51,120 bases of DNA from Flavobacterium sp. UBA7680 (lineage in GTDB: Bacteria; Bacteroidota; Bacteroidia; Flavobacteriales; Flavobacteriaceae), in the NCBI RefSeq assembly GCF_002482975.1, contig NZ_DLHA01000014.1, forward strand, positions 1-51,120, in the 5' to 3' direction. The notes under the pieces were generated by a model. It was not told where the DNA came from. It ran no database searches and worked only from the letters and a program-made list of their open reading frames with translations. Below, in pieces: positions 42,563 through 50,330 of the stretch; the first letter of the stretch is position 1, and each line of letters begins with the position of its first letter. The translations under genes were made by a program, and so were the position numbers.

Positions 42563-43222
42563 TCAATCAAATTCGACTAAAAGCTCATTATCTACATACC
42601 ATACACCAGGTGTATTCCATGCAATTCTTTCTGCTTCCTCTTTCTGAAATAGTGAACTCACAATACCACTGAGAGTAATAGTCTTATTATCGACTCTAAC
42701 CCGTATATTATCAATATCAAGCAACCAGCTGCGACGAAGCGCTTTTTCAACGAACTCCTTTTCTAGTTCATTTTTTATTTCGGCCTCAATTTTTATTTTA
42801 TCAATTACTCCCCTAACACCTTCTAAATAACGAATAGCATTCTCTGCTGCTTTTCTTTGAAAATTCCAGTGCAAAATCCCTTCAAGTGTTACCCATCCAT
42901 TCTCTACTGTTACTTTGAGCAGATGGTCAGGAACGGCCCAGTTTTCACGCAATACCTTAACAACTGATGCAGCTATATCGGTATCACTTTTAATTGCTGA
43001 AAAATATAGATCAACTTTTACATCGTCGACAACTGCTTTTACACCAGCAATATTTTTAACAGTTTGCTCCGCCTCTTTTTTCTGCGTATAATTATCTACC
43101 GTACCTCCAAGGGTTACAATACCATCATTAACGCTAACATCTATGTCGTTAGAATTTAAAATAGGCTCCCATTTGATCGCTTCTTTTACTTCTTTAAGTA
43201 AAACATCATTATTTTTTTTCAT
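42563..43222 (-). CDS. Triple BON-domain protein (third paralogue), first gene of its operon
   Basis: A 219-residue protein with three BON repeats (VSVNDGIVTLGGTVDNYTQKKEAE; VTVENGWVTLEGILHWNFQRKAAE; VRVDNKTITLSGIVSSLFQKEEAE). It is cytoplasmic and close to its two paralogues. It is the first gene of the BON-BON-LOG minus-strand operon and has an FNR-like box with a -7-like element upstream (43292-43334). Confidence 0.92.
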   Translation of the reverse strand: MKKNNDVLLKEVKEAIKWEPILNSNDIDVSVNDGIVTLGGTVDNYTQKKEAEQTVKNIAGVKAVVDDVKVDLYFSAIKSDTDIAASVVKVLRENWAVPDHLLKVTVENGWVTLEGILHWNFQRKAAENAIRYLEGVRGVIDKIKIEAEIKNELEKEFVEKALRRSWLLDIDNIRVRVDNKTITLSGIVSSLFQKEEAERIAWNTPGVWYVDNELLVEFD

Positions 43223-43291
43223 GGCAAAAAAATTTAAAAATTATAGCTTTGAATGATAATAAACAAAGCATTATCCTTTTTTATAGTTAGG

Positions 43292-43334
43292 TAAAATTCA
43301 AAAAAGCAGATTGGAAAACAAATGATCCCCATCA
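43292..43334 (-). promoter_or_regulatory. FNR-like box and weak -7 element for the BON-BON-LOG operon
   Basis: TGATCCCCATCA (43323-43334) is a perfect box. On the minus strand GAATTTTA (43299-43292) matches four of six fixed positions of TAnnTTTG and starts 29.5 bases from the centre. As with the box at 37003, the -7 match alone is weak. Confidence 0.5.
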
Positions 43335-43344
43335 ATCTCAAAAG

Positions 43345-43387
43345 TGATGTAAATCATTATCCGTAATTAAGAGATTTAATACATTTA
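43345..43387 (+). promoter_or_regulatory. FNR-like box and -7 element for the thioredoxin/ApbE operon
   Basis: TGATGTAAATCA (43345-43356) is a perfect box. TACATTTA (43380-43387) matches five of six fixed positions and starts 29.5 bases from its centre. The thioredoxin start codon lies about 155 bases further. Confidence 0.65.
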
Positions 43388-43541
43388 TCCGAAGAAGTAA
43401 GACGATATTAAAATGAATTGAACACCTAAAAAAGAGTTATTTTCTCGTCCAGTAAAAAATTAATCTAATCTTAAGCAAATAAAAAAAATAAGATATACAA
43501 CAATTCGTTATTTCGTAAAGACCTAAAAACAAGACTTTAAA

Positions 43542-43976
43542 ATGAAACTAATTACCTTATTCCTTTTATTGACAGTAATTCCTATAAATTGGGAACCTGA
43601 CTTTAATAATGCAAAAAAAATTGCAAAGGAAAAACACGAACTGATTCTGCTCAATTTTTCCGGATCAGATTGGTGTGGTCCATGTATTGTTCTTCGCAGG
43701 GATTATTTAGAGAGCCAGGTATTTACTGATATGGCGAACTCAAATTTAGTATTGGTAAATGCTGATTTTCCTAGAAAGAAGAAAAATATTGGTACACCGG
43801 AACAGGTAAAACGTAACGAAGATTTAGCCGAAATTTATAACAAAGAAGGAAGTTTCCCTCTTACTCTACTTTTGGATGGCGATGGAAAAGTAATCAAAAC
43901 CTGGCACGGCAAACCTGAAACTACACCTGATGAGTGGACTGCCGAAATAAAAGCGATCTGTGATAGCAAAAAGTAA
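43542..43976 (+). CDS. Exported thioredoxin-like protein
   Basis: A 144-residue protein with a short hydrophobic start (MKLITLFLLLTVIPI) that probably exports or anchors it. The thioredoxin fold has SGSDWCGPCIVLRRDYL (CxxC), VNADFPRKKKN and SFPLTLLLDGDGKVIKTW. It would act as a periplasmic disulfide reductase. It is the first gene of the thioredoxin/ApbE/DUF4266/DUF3570 operon and overlaps the ApbE frame by 17 bases. In Bacteroidetes this set is associated with covalently flavinylated or extracytosolic redox proteins. Confidence 0.9.
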   Translation: MKLITLFLLLTVIPINWEPDFNNAKKIAKEKHELILLNFSGSDWCGPCIVLRRDYLESQVFTDMANSNLVLVNADFPRKKKNIGTPEQVKRNEDLAEIYNKEGSFPLTLLLDGDGKVIKTWHGKPETTPDEWTAEIKAICDSKK

Positions 43977-44910
43977 CATACTGAAAAATCAAAAATATTC
44001 ACAATCCCTAAAACTTATGGGGAACAATTTTACTATTACAGTTGTTGCCGCAAATGAGAAAGCGGGAAATGAAAATATTAATCTTGCCATTGACGAAATT
44101 AGAAGAATCGAAAAACTACTTACTACTTATAAGGATGACAGCCAGACAAATCTAATTAATAAAAATGCTGGAGTTAAAGCTGTAAAAGTAGATCAGGAAG
44201 TTTTTAATCTCATCGAAAGATGCATTGGAATTTCAAAAATAACTCAGGGAGCCTTTGACATATCTTATGGAAGTCTTGACAAAAGTCTTTGGAATTTTGA
44301 CAAAACAATGACCAGTCTTCCTGATGCACTGACAGCAAAAAAAATGGTACATCTAATTGATTATAGAAACATTATTCTGGACAGAGAAAATGCTACTGTG
44401 TTTTTAAAAGAAAAAGGAATGCGGATTGGTTTTGGTGGTATTGGAAAAGGTTATGCCGCAGAAATGGCTAAACAAGTACTGCTTAAAAATAATGTTCATA
44501 GTGGTATTATAAATGCCAGTGGAGATCTTTGTGCTTGGGGACTACAGCCAAACGGGCAAAAATGGACCATTGGTGTTGCCAATCCTGACGCGCCAAATGC
44601 TGCTTTTTCTTATATGGAAATATCCAACAAGGCAGTTGCCACTTCTGGAAATTATGAAAAATTCGTAACCATCAACGGAAAAAAATATTCTCATACTATT
44701 GACCCTAAAACAGGACTGCCAATAACCGGAATAAAAAGTGTTACCATTATCGCTTCAAATGCTGAATTTGCTGATGCAATGGCCACTCCAATAGCTGTTA
44801 TGGGAATTAAGGCAGGATTGTTTCTAATTGACCAGATTCCGGATCTATATTGTATTATTATCGACGACAACAATAAAATTTACACTTCAAAAAACATCAA
44901 CCTGAAATGA
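43960..44910 (+). CDS. apbE: ApbE-like FAD:protein FMN transferase
   Basis: A 316-residue protein. The GTG at 43960 gives MIAKSNILKNQKYSQSLKLMG, overlapping the thioredoxin gene. The ATG at 44017 (MGNNFTITVV) would trim about 19 residues. ApbE motifs are clear: RRIEKLLTTYKDDSQ, GGIGKGYAAEMAK, INASGDLCAWG, SGNYEKF, HTIDPKTGLPI, ADAMATPIAVMG. The family moves FMN from FAD to a Thr in target proteins. There is no signal peptide, which is unusual for an enzyme expected to act outside the cytoplasm. It is fused by overlap with the thioredoxin gene and precedes DUF4266. Confidence 0.92.
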   Translation: MIAKSNILKNQKYSQSLKLMGNNFTITVVAANEKAGNENINLAIDEIRRIEKLLTTYKDDSQTNLINKNAGVKAVKVDQEVFNLIERCIGISKITQGAFDISYGSLDKSLWNFDKTMTSLPDALTAKKMVHLIDYRNIILDRENATVFLKEKGMRIGFGGIGKGYAAEMAKQVLLKNNVHSGIINASGDLCAWGLQPNGQKWTIGVANPDAPNAAFSYMEISNKAVATSGNYEKFVTINGKKYSHTIDPKTGLPITGIKSVTIIASNAEFADAMATPIAVMGIKAGLFLIDQIPDLYCIIIDDNNKIYTSKNINLK

Positions 44911-45140
44911 AAAAGCCAAAACAAAAAGCGCTCGTATTATTCTGCAGTATTGCTTTTACAGGCATTCTACTCACCTCCTGTACTTCGGTAAAAGAATATC
45001 AAAAAGGAAAAATCAACGATTCTGAAATGGTACTTTCTAACAGGAAAATCGAAAAGACAGAACTCAGCTTTCAATCCTACCGTGAAGGAGCTTCCGGAGC
45101 AAATTCAGGAAAAAGCGGCGGCGGCTGCGGTTGTAACTAA
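44907..45140 (+). CDS. DUF4266 small lipoprotein with GCGC tail
   Basis: A 77-residue lipoprotein (signal ending LLTSCTS). The middle has KEYQKGKINDSEMVLSNRKIEKTELSFQSYREGASG and the tail ends GKSGGGCGCN, both typical of DUF4266. The conserved Cys-Gly-Cys end may bind a metal or be modified. It overlaps the ApbE stop by four bases and lies 17 bases before the DUF3570 gene. The partner thioredoxin could keep the tail Cys reduced. That is inference. Confidence 0.9.
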   Translation: MKKPKQKALVLFCSIAFTGILLTSCTSVKEYQKGKINDSEMVLSNRKIEKTELSFQSYREGASGANSGKSGGGCGCN

Positions 45141-45157
45141 TTTTCATAAAATTAAAA

Positions 45158-46342
45158 ATGAAAAGAATATTCATTACAGGATTTGCCTTACTGGCATTAT
45201 TTCAGGTAAGAGCGCAAAATGTACCTACAGATTCCACAGCTTACAAAAGCAGAAAATTAAAATTGGAAGAGGTAAATCTGGTTTCCAGTTATTATAAACA
45301 AGACGGAAACAATTCTGCTGTTACAGGAGGAATTGGTTCTGAACATCTTACCGATATTGCCAATACCATAGATGTTAAACTGGTAAAATACGGAGAAACC
45401 GGAATTAAACATACTTTTGATATTGAAGCCGGTATTGACCACTATACCTCTGCCTCATCAGATATGATTGATTTGAGTGACAATTCATCTGCATCCTCTT
45501 CAGACAACCGCTTCTACCCTTCTCTAACTTATCTGAGAGAAAACGAAGAAAAAGGAAGAACACTGGGAATTGGCGTTTCATCATCGACCGAATTTGATTA
45601 CCAGTCTTTTGGAGGAAACATTAGTTTTTCACAAAAAACAAAAGACAAAAACGGAGAATTTACAGCTAAGTTTCAAACCTTTATCGATCAGTTAAAACTA
45701 ATTGAACCGGTTGAACTGCGTCCACCAGGCCAAGAAGGTTATGGCAGTGCCAACCGAAATACTTTTGCAGGAACTTTGAGTTACTCGCAGGTTATAAACA
45801 AAGACCTGCAGATAATGCTTGTAGGAGATGTTATCAGTCAAAATGGTTATTTGAGTCTTCCATTTCACAGAGTTTATTTTGAAGATGGTTCTGTTCATCA
45901 GGAAAAAATGCCGGATACCAGACTGAAAATTCCACTAGGAATCCGTGCCAGTTATTTCGTAGGGGACAATATAATTATCCGCGCTTACTACAGGTATTAT
46001 ACTGATGACTGGAGTTTAAAAGCTCATACCGCTGATCTTGAAATTCCGATAAAACTAACGCAGGCATTCTCACTGAGTCCGTTTTATAGATATTATACTC
46101 AAACCGGAACGAAGTATTTCAAACCATATGGTGAACATACCCCAGCCGATGAATACTACACCAGTAATTATGATTTGTCAAAGTTTGACAGTAGTTTCTT
46201 TGGAATGGGCATGAAGTTTACGCCGTTAAATGGAGTCTTTGGACTTAAACACTGGAATACTTTAGAACTTCGTTATGGTCATTATACTAGAACTACAAAT
46301 ATGACTTCGGATATTATTAGTATTAATATTAAGTATAAATAA
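45158..46342 (+). CDS. DUF3570 outer-membrane beta-barrel protein
   Basis: A 394-residue protein with a signal peptide (MKRIFITGFALLALFQVRAQ). A long series of amphipathic beta-strands follows (TFDIEAGIDHYTSASSDMIDL, RTLGIGVSSSTEFDYQSFGG, KDLQIMLVGDVISQNGYLSLPFHRVYF, NIIIRAYYRYYTDDWSLKAHT), ending in an aromatic strand (TSDIISINIKYK) as outer-membrane proteins do. DUF3570 proteins are predicted barrels always found beside DUF4266 and ApbE. The substrate is unknown. It is the last gene of the operon and is followed by a terminator. Confidence 0.9.
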   Translation: MKRIFITGFALLALFQVRAQNVPTDSTAYKSRKLKLEEVNLVSSYYKQDGNNSAVTGGIGSEHLTDIANTIDVKLVKYGETGIKHTFDIEAGIDHYTSASSDMIDLSDNSSASSSDNRFYPSLTYLRENEEKGRTLGIGVSSSTEFDYQSFGGNISFSQKTKDKNGEFTAKFQTFIDQLKLIEPVELRPPGQEGYGSANRNTFAGTLSYSQVINKDLQIMLVGDVISQNGYLSLPFHRVYFEDGSVHQEKMPDTRLKIPLGIRASYFVGDNIIIRAYYRYYTDDWSLKAHTADLEIPIKLTQAFSLSPFYRYYTQTGTKYFKPYGEHTPADEYYTSNYDLSKFDSSFFGMGMKFTPLNGVFGLKHWNTLELRYGHYTRTTNMTSDIISINIKYK

Positions 46343-46376
46343 TTACTAATATTTACAAATAATTCCAACTGATACA

Positions 46377-46410
46377 CCCCCTAAAGCTTTTTGATTTAGG
46401 GGGTTTTGAT
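46377..46410 (+). terminator. Terminator after the DUF3570 gene
   Basis: CCCCCTAAA (46377-46385) and TTTAGGGGG (46395-46403) form a nine-base stem with a nine-base loop, followed by TTTTG. It separates the stress operon from the arsenic operon. Confidence 0.8.
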
Positions 46411-46497
46411 TTTATTATAAGGTTATAATTTATTGAAATATTTCTTAAAAAAATAAATATAACCGATATCATTTTGCTAATCAAATACATTATCGTA

Positions 46498-46509
46498 ATA
46501 TTGCAATAT
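46498..46509 (+). promoter_or_regulatory. Palindrome upstream of arsR, probable ArsR operator
   Basis: ATATTGCAATAT is a perfect 12-base palindrome at 46498-46509, 12 bases before the arsR start. ArsR repressors usually bind such AT-rich dyads over the promoter. No other site of the kind is nearby. Confidence 0.45.
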
Positions 46510-46521
46510 AAATATAAAACA

Positions 46522-46854
46522 ATGGGAGCAACAAAAACAGATCACTTTACCGACAGCCAGAATGAACTGGCAGTTTTAGCCAAGGCACTAGGGCATCCTG
46601 CGCGTATTGCTATTATGGAATATTTATTAAAAGTAGATGCGTGCATCTGCGGAGATATTGTAAATGAACTTCCTCTTTCACAGCCTACGGTTTCACAGCA
46701 TCTTAAAGAATTAAAAAATGCCGGCTTAATCAAAGGAAGTATTGAAGGAAATTCTATCTGCTACTGTATCAATGAACCTGGACTGCAAAAGATAAAAGGG
46801 TTCTTTGAGCATATATCAAATCATCTTGCTAAAAAGAGAAATGAATGCTGTTAA
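46522..46854 (+). CDS. arsR: ArsR-family metalloregulator
   Basis: The ATG at 46522 (MGATKTDHFTDSQNELAVLAKALGHPARIAIMEYLL) gives 110 residues; the longer frame upstream lacks a fitting start. The winged helix has VDACICGDIVNELPLSQPTVSQHLKELKNAGLIKGSIEG, and Cys residues are in ACICGD (near 42-44, the CxC metal site of ArsR) and in the tail NECC. It represses the arsenic operon until arsenite binds. It is the first gene of the set: GNAT, DUF6428, ArsC, Acr3. Confidence 0.9.
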   Translation: MGATKTDHFTDSQNELAVLAKALGHPARIAIMEYLLKVDACICGDIVNELPLSQPTVSQHLKELKNAGLIKGSIEGNSICYCINEPGLQKIKGFFEHISNHLAKKRNECC

Positions 46855-46864
46855 TCTACAAGAT

Positions 46865-47350
46865 ATGGAAATTAGAAAACTTACAGCTGAAGACTGGCAG
46901 CAGGTAGAATTAATCTACCAAAAAGGGATAGATACCGGCAACGCTACTTTTCAAACCAGCGCTCCTTCATGGGAGTACTGGGACAATTCACATCTTAAAT
47001 CCTGCAGAATTACTATGCAGGAAGATGGGAAAGTGATTGGATGGGCTGCCCTTACCCCTGTTTCTTCACGCTGCGTTTATGCAGGGGTTGCAGAAGTGAG
47101 CGTATACGTGGATCCTGCACACTGGGGAAAAGCAGTCGGGCTGACCCTTTTAAATGAACTTGTCAGACAGAGCGAAGCAGAAGGAATCTGGACGCTTCAG
47201 GCAGGGATTTTTCCTGAGAATACAGCAAGCCTCCGCATCCACGAAAAAGCGAGCTTCAGGATACTAGGCATAAGGGAGAAGATCGGAAAACAAAATGGTA
47301 TTTGGAGAGATACTGCGCTTCTTGAAAGAAGAAGCTCCGTTATTAATTAA
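46865..47350 (+). CDS. arsN: GNAT acetyltransferase (ArsN1-like)
   Basis: The ATG at 46865 (MEIRKLTAEDWQQVELIYQKGIDTGNATFQ) begins the GNAT fold. An ATG at 46841 overlapping arsR is possible. The 161 residues hold VIGWAALTPVSSRCVYAGVAEVSVYVDPAHWGKAVGLTLLNELV, the acetyl-CoA loop, and LQAGIFPENTASLRIHEKASFRILGIREKIG. ArsN acetylates phosphinothricin and trivalent arsenicals such as arsinothricin in other bacteria. The substrate here is inferred from the operon. It lies 34 bases before the DUF6428 gene. Confidence 0.85.
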   Translation: MEIRKLTAEDWQQVELIYQKGIDTGNATFQTSAPSWEYWDNSHLKSCRITMQEDGKVIGWAALTPVSSRCVYAGVAEVSVYVDPAHWGKAVGLTLLNELVRQSEAEGIWTLQAGIFPENTASLRIHEKASFRILGIREKIGKQNGIWRDTALLERRSSVIN

Positions 47351-47383
47351 TAAAAAATATAGTTTAACTAAATATAAAAAATT

Positions 47384-47857
47384 ATGAAACTTTCAGAAAT
47401 TAAAGAAGTGCTTAAAACAGTGGAAGCTGTAAATTTTGAACTGCCGGACGGCACATTTGTACCTGAATATTTTCATGTAACTGAAGTAGGTCTGGTTACC
47501 AAAAACTTCATCGACTGCGGAGGAACAGTTAGAAAAGAAACGGTTGTAAACTTTCAGCTTTGGGATGCCAACGACTACGAGCACAGGCTTAAACCTCAGA
47601 AACTGATCCACATCATTGAGCTTTCAGAAAAAGTATTGGGAATTAAAGACAGTGAAATTGAAGTGGAGTATCAGAACACTACTATCGGTAAATACGATTT
47701 GGATTTTAACGGCAAAAATTTCACTTTACTAAATAAGCAGACAGCCTGCCTTGCTCAGGAGCAGTGCGGTATTCCATCTGATAAGCCTGACGTAAAATTA
47801 TCTCAGCTAAATACTGATAATGCTTCTTCATGCACCCCGGGGGCAGGATGCTGCTAA
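47384..47857 (+). CDS. DUF6428 protein
   Basis: A 157-residue protein with FELPDGTFVPEYFHVTEVGLVTKNFIDCGGTVRKETVVNFQLWDANDYEHRLKPQKL, the core of DUF6428. The C-terminus has CLAQEQCGIPSDKPDVKLSQL and ends SSCTPGAGCC. These proteins are a standard part of Bacteroidetes ars operons, between arsR/arsN and arsC. The role is unknown, and the Cys tail suggests binding of arsenite. It lies 42 bases before arsC. Confidence 0.88.
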   Translation: MKLSEIKEVLKTVEAVNFELPDGTFVPEYFHVTEVGLVTKNFIDCGGTVRKETVVNFQLWDANDYEHRLKPQKLIHIIELSEKVLGIKDSEIEVEYQNTTIGKYDLDFNGKNFTLLNKQTACLAQEQCGIPSDKPDVKLSQLNTDNASSCTPGAGCC

Positions 47858-47899
47858 TCATTAAACAGATAATTAATAAACCTTTACAGCCAAAAAACT

Positions 47900-48514
47900 A
47901 TGTTATATCCACAAATTGAGAATACCGTTAAATCATTTGATTTTAAGCAGATCTCCGAAGATCGCAAAGCAGTCCTGCAGCCATTAATCGACTTCATTCA
48001 GACTAAAGTGCACAGTAAGCTGGAAACCAGGCTAAACCTGATCTGCACGCATAATTCAAGAAGAAGCCATCTCTCGCAGGTTTGGGCGCAGACTGCGGCT
48101 GCCTATTACAGCATCAAAAACGTTTCATGCTATTCAGGGGGAACAGAGGCTACTGCCCTTTTCCCGATGGCAGCGGAGACTTTGAAGGATTCAGGATTTA
48201 AGATTAAAACGCTTTCAGAGGGATCAAACCCGGTTTATTCCATAAAATATTCAGCTGATGAACTTCCTGTCATCGGTTTTTCCAAAACCTATGATGATGA
48301 TTTCAATCCTGAAAGCGGATTCGCAGCAATAATGACCTGCTCGCAGGCTGACGGAGGATGCCCGTTTATAGCAGGCGCAGAGAAAAGAATCCCGATCACT
48401 TTTGATGATCCAAAAATTTCTGACGGAACGCCTCAGCAGAAGGAAACTTATCTGGAGCGAAGCCTGCAGATAGGAACTGAAATGTTTTACGTATTCTCAC
48501 AAATAAAAAAATAA
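47900..48514 (+). CDS. arsC: Arsenate reductase (low-molecular-weight phosphatase type)
   Basis: A 204-residue protein whose P-loop is LICTHNSRRSHLSQVWAQ (CX5R with Cys near 49). Further down are CYSGGTEATALFPMAAETLKDSGFKI, VIGFSKTYDDDFNP, MTCSQADGGCPFIAGAEKRIPITFDDPKISDGTP. The Cys residues beyond the P-loop fit the thioredoxin-linked ArsC type. It reduces arsenate to arsenite for Acr3. Its stop codon is one base from the acr3 start. Confidence 0.92.
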   Translation: MLYPQIENTVKSFDFKQISEDRKAVLQPLIDFIQTKVHSKLETRLNLICTHNSRRSHLSQVWAQTAAAYYSIKNVSCYSGGTEATALFPMAAETLKDSGFKIKTLSEGSNPVYSIKYSADELPVIGFSKTYDDDFNPESGFAAIMTCSQADGGCPFIAGAEKRIPITFDDPKISDGTPQQKETYLERSLQIGTEMFYVFSQIKK

Positions 48515-48515
48515 A

Positions 48516-49580
48516 ATGTCAGCAAATAATTGTGCACCAGCCGTCGGACGCAAAAAGTTAAGCTTCCTTGACCGCTTCTTAACCCTTTGGATTTTCCTTG
48601 CTATGGCTATAGGCGTGGCAATAGGATACTTTATTCCTTCAAGCGGAGGTTTCATCAATTCATTCTCCAGCGGAACAACAAACATTCCATTGGCAATAGG
48701 ACTTATCCTGATGATGTATCCGCCTCTGGCAAAAGTAAAATACGAGCAGATGGGTCAGGTTTTCAAAAACACTAAAGTCTTAGGTGCTTCTTTATTCCTG
48801 AACTGGATCGTAGGCCCTGTCTTAATGTTTTTATTGGCGCTCCTGTTTTTGAACGGATATCCTGAATACATGATTGGAGTGATCCTGATCGGTCTGGCAC
48901 GCTGTATCGCAATGGTTGTGGTATGGAACGATCTGGCAGACGGAAACCGTGAGTATGCAGCAGGACTTATCGCACTTAACAGTATTTTTCAGGTGCTGCT
49001 TTATAGCGTATATGCATACATTTTTATAACCATTCTACCTCCCTATTTTGGATATGATGGCTTCGAAGTCAATATCAGCATTTCACAGATTGCCGAGAGC
49101 GTCGGTATCTATTTAGGAATTTCTTTTGCTCTTGGAATCATAAGCCGTTATGCTCTAATTGCAATTAAAGGAACCGAATGGTTTGAAACTAAATATGTAC
49201 CATTTATTTCTCCTATTACCCTTATATCGTTGCTTTTTACCATCATAGTGATGTTCAGCCTTAAAGGGGAGCTTATTGTCCAGATTCCTATGGATGTTGT
49301 TCGTATCGCAGTTCCATTGGTAATATACTTTACCATCATGTTTATCATCAGCTTCTTTGTTGGAAAATATTTCGGTGCTGACTATTCAAAAGCAACTGCA
49401 ATAGCTTTTACCGCCACAGGAAACAATTTCGAACTTGCCATTGCAGTGGCAATTGGTGTGTTTGGAATAAACAGCGGTCAGGCATTTGCAGGAGTTATCG
49501 GGCCATTGGTAGAAGTACCGGCGCTTATTGCACTGGTTAACGTTGCTTTCTGGTTGAAGAAGAAATACTTTGTAAAATAA
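48516..49580 (+). CDS. acr3: Acr3-family arsenite efflux transporter
   Basis: A 354-residue membrane protein with about ten helices. Acr3 signatures are MMYPPLAKVKYEQMG, NWIVGPVLMFLLALLFL, GLARCIAMVVVWNDLADGNREYAAGLIALNSIFQVLLY and ATGNNFELAIAVAIGVFGINSGQAFAGVIGPLVEVPALI. The Cys in GLARCIAMV matches the essential Cys in helix 4. It exports arsenite with the proton gradient. It is the last gene of the ars operon. Confidence 0.95.
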   Translation: MSANNCAPAVGRKKLSFLDRFLTLWIFLAMAIGVAIGYFIPSSGGFINSFSSGTTNIPLAIGLILMMYPPLAKVKYEQMGQVFKNTKVLGASLFLNWIVGPVLMFLLALLFLNGYPEYMIGVILIGLARCIAMVVVWNDLADGNREYAAGLIALNSIFQVLLYSVYAYIFITILPPYFGYDGFEVNISISQIAESVGIYLGISFALGIISRYALIAIKGTEWFETKYVPFISPITLISLLFTIIVMFSLKGELIVQIPMDVVRIAVPLVIYFTIMFIISFFVGKYFGADYSKATAIAFTATGNNFELAIAVAIGVFGINSGQAFAGVIGPLVEVPALIALVNVAFWLKKKYFVK

Positions 49581-49810
49581 CCTAAGGACCAACATGCAAT
49601 TAATTTAGAAAATTTGTAACTAATCTAATAAATATTTTAAGACCTTTTTTTACCATAAAAATTTAGTTTATATTTTTCTTCAATTCTTTTTAATGATACA
49701 GTTTTTTTCGATTATTTAATATAAACTATTTTTTTGCTTTTCAAACAATAACGAATTATGACACTCATTTTAAACTAGTTAAACGTTCAACGTTTTCAAA
49801 AACACTAAAA

Positions 49811-50080
49811 ATTCCGTGGCAGAATCGTGGCGCAGTATTTTTGGAATGAATACCTTTTATGCCACAAAAAGTTAAGGCGGTTTTTCGGAAATATTTGAAA
49901 GTGGAAGTTTTGTGGCAGAATTTGGACTTGATACCTTTTCTGCCACAAAAAGTTAAGGCATTTTTTTAATATATTTCACCCGTCTAAGTTTTGTGGCAGA
50001 ATCGTGGCACATCGGAATTTGGAAAAATGAAAAATCAGCTATATCAAAGCCTGACGAATTTAGGTTCGAAACTTTAGATA
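49811..50080 (+). repeat. Dispersed repeat: cores E and D2 followed by right-end motif D
   Basis: GTGGCAGAA occurs at 49816, 49912 and 49993. Cores E (49841-49885) and D2 (49920-49967) each hold TACCTTTT then ctgcc/atgcc and ACAAAAAGTTAAGGC, 81 bases apart. TTTTGTGGCAGAA (49908-49920) and TTCTGCCACAAAA (49938-49950) form a 13-base hairpin stem around TTGGACTTGATACC. The right end gives GGTTCGAAACTTTAG at 50063, 68 bases beyond gcagaatcg. The order is that of 23071-23325. It divides the arsenic operon from the toxin remnant. Confidence 0.65.
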
Positions 50081-50117
50081 CGAAAAAGAAAAAACACTAA
50101 GTTACTAAAGATAGAAA

Positions 50118-50147
50118 GATAAAACAGCCCTCATTTCTGAGAGCTGT
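50118..50147 (-). terminator. Terminator for the zeta-like/antitoxin-like genes
   Basis: Read leftwards, GCTGT...TGAG pairs with CTCA...ACAGC (50124-50147, one mismatch each side of a four-base loop), followed by TTTTATC. It lies 22 bases past the stop of the small gene at 50169-50330. Confidence 0.6.
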
Positions 50148-50168
50148 CGATGCTTAGAGCTATACTTT

Positions 50169-50330
50169 TTATAAAGAACTGGCTTTTATCCTTACAATCT
50201 TGCCATCCTGCATAACAACTAGATCGCTGTTATATTTCTTTTTAAACTCAATTAATTTTTCAGAAACTTTATCCATTGCCTCTATAATCTTCTTCTGAGT
50301 CGGTGTCGTTGTTGATTTGTATTCTCTCAT
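50169..50330 (-). CDS. Small 53-residue protein, possible antitoxin partner of the zeta-like gene
   Basis: ATG at 50330 gives MREYKSTTTPTQKKIIEAMD then KVSEKLIEFKKKYNSDLVVM and a short tail ending VRIKASSL. It overlaps the stop of the zeta-like gene by four bases, so the two were co-translated. It has no recognised family. Position and size fit a partner of the toxin. The order toxin-then-partner is unusual for epsilon/zeta but known in other zeta-like pairs. Confidence 0.6.
   Translation of the reverse strand: MREYKSTTTPTQKKIIEAMDKVSEKLIEFKKKYNSDLVVMQDGKIVRIKASSL

Larger units (their letters stand above)
43223..43541. other. Divergent control region between the BON operon and the thioredoxin/ApbE operon
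   Basis: No gene was found in 319 bases. It holds two perfect TGAT-N4-ATCA boxes (43323-43334 and 43345-43356), each with a -7-like element pointing the opposite way and starting 29.5 bases from the box centre. The rest is AT-rich leader. Confidence 0.6.
49581..50168. other. Gene-free stretch with repeat copies E, D2 and D
   Basis: No gene was found between acr3 and the small antitoxin-like gene. Most of 49811-50080 is the dispersed repeat, with a terminator hairpin at 50118-50147 for the leftward toxin genes. The first 200 bases are plain AT-rich sequence. Confidence 0.5.
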
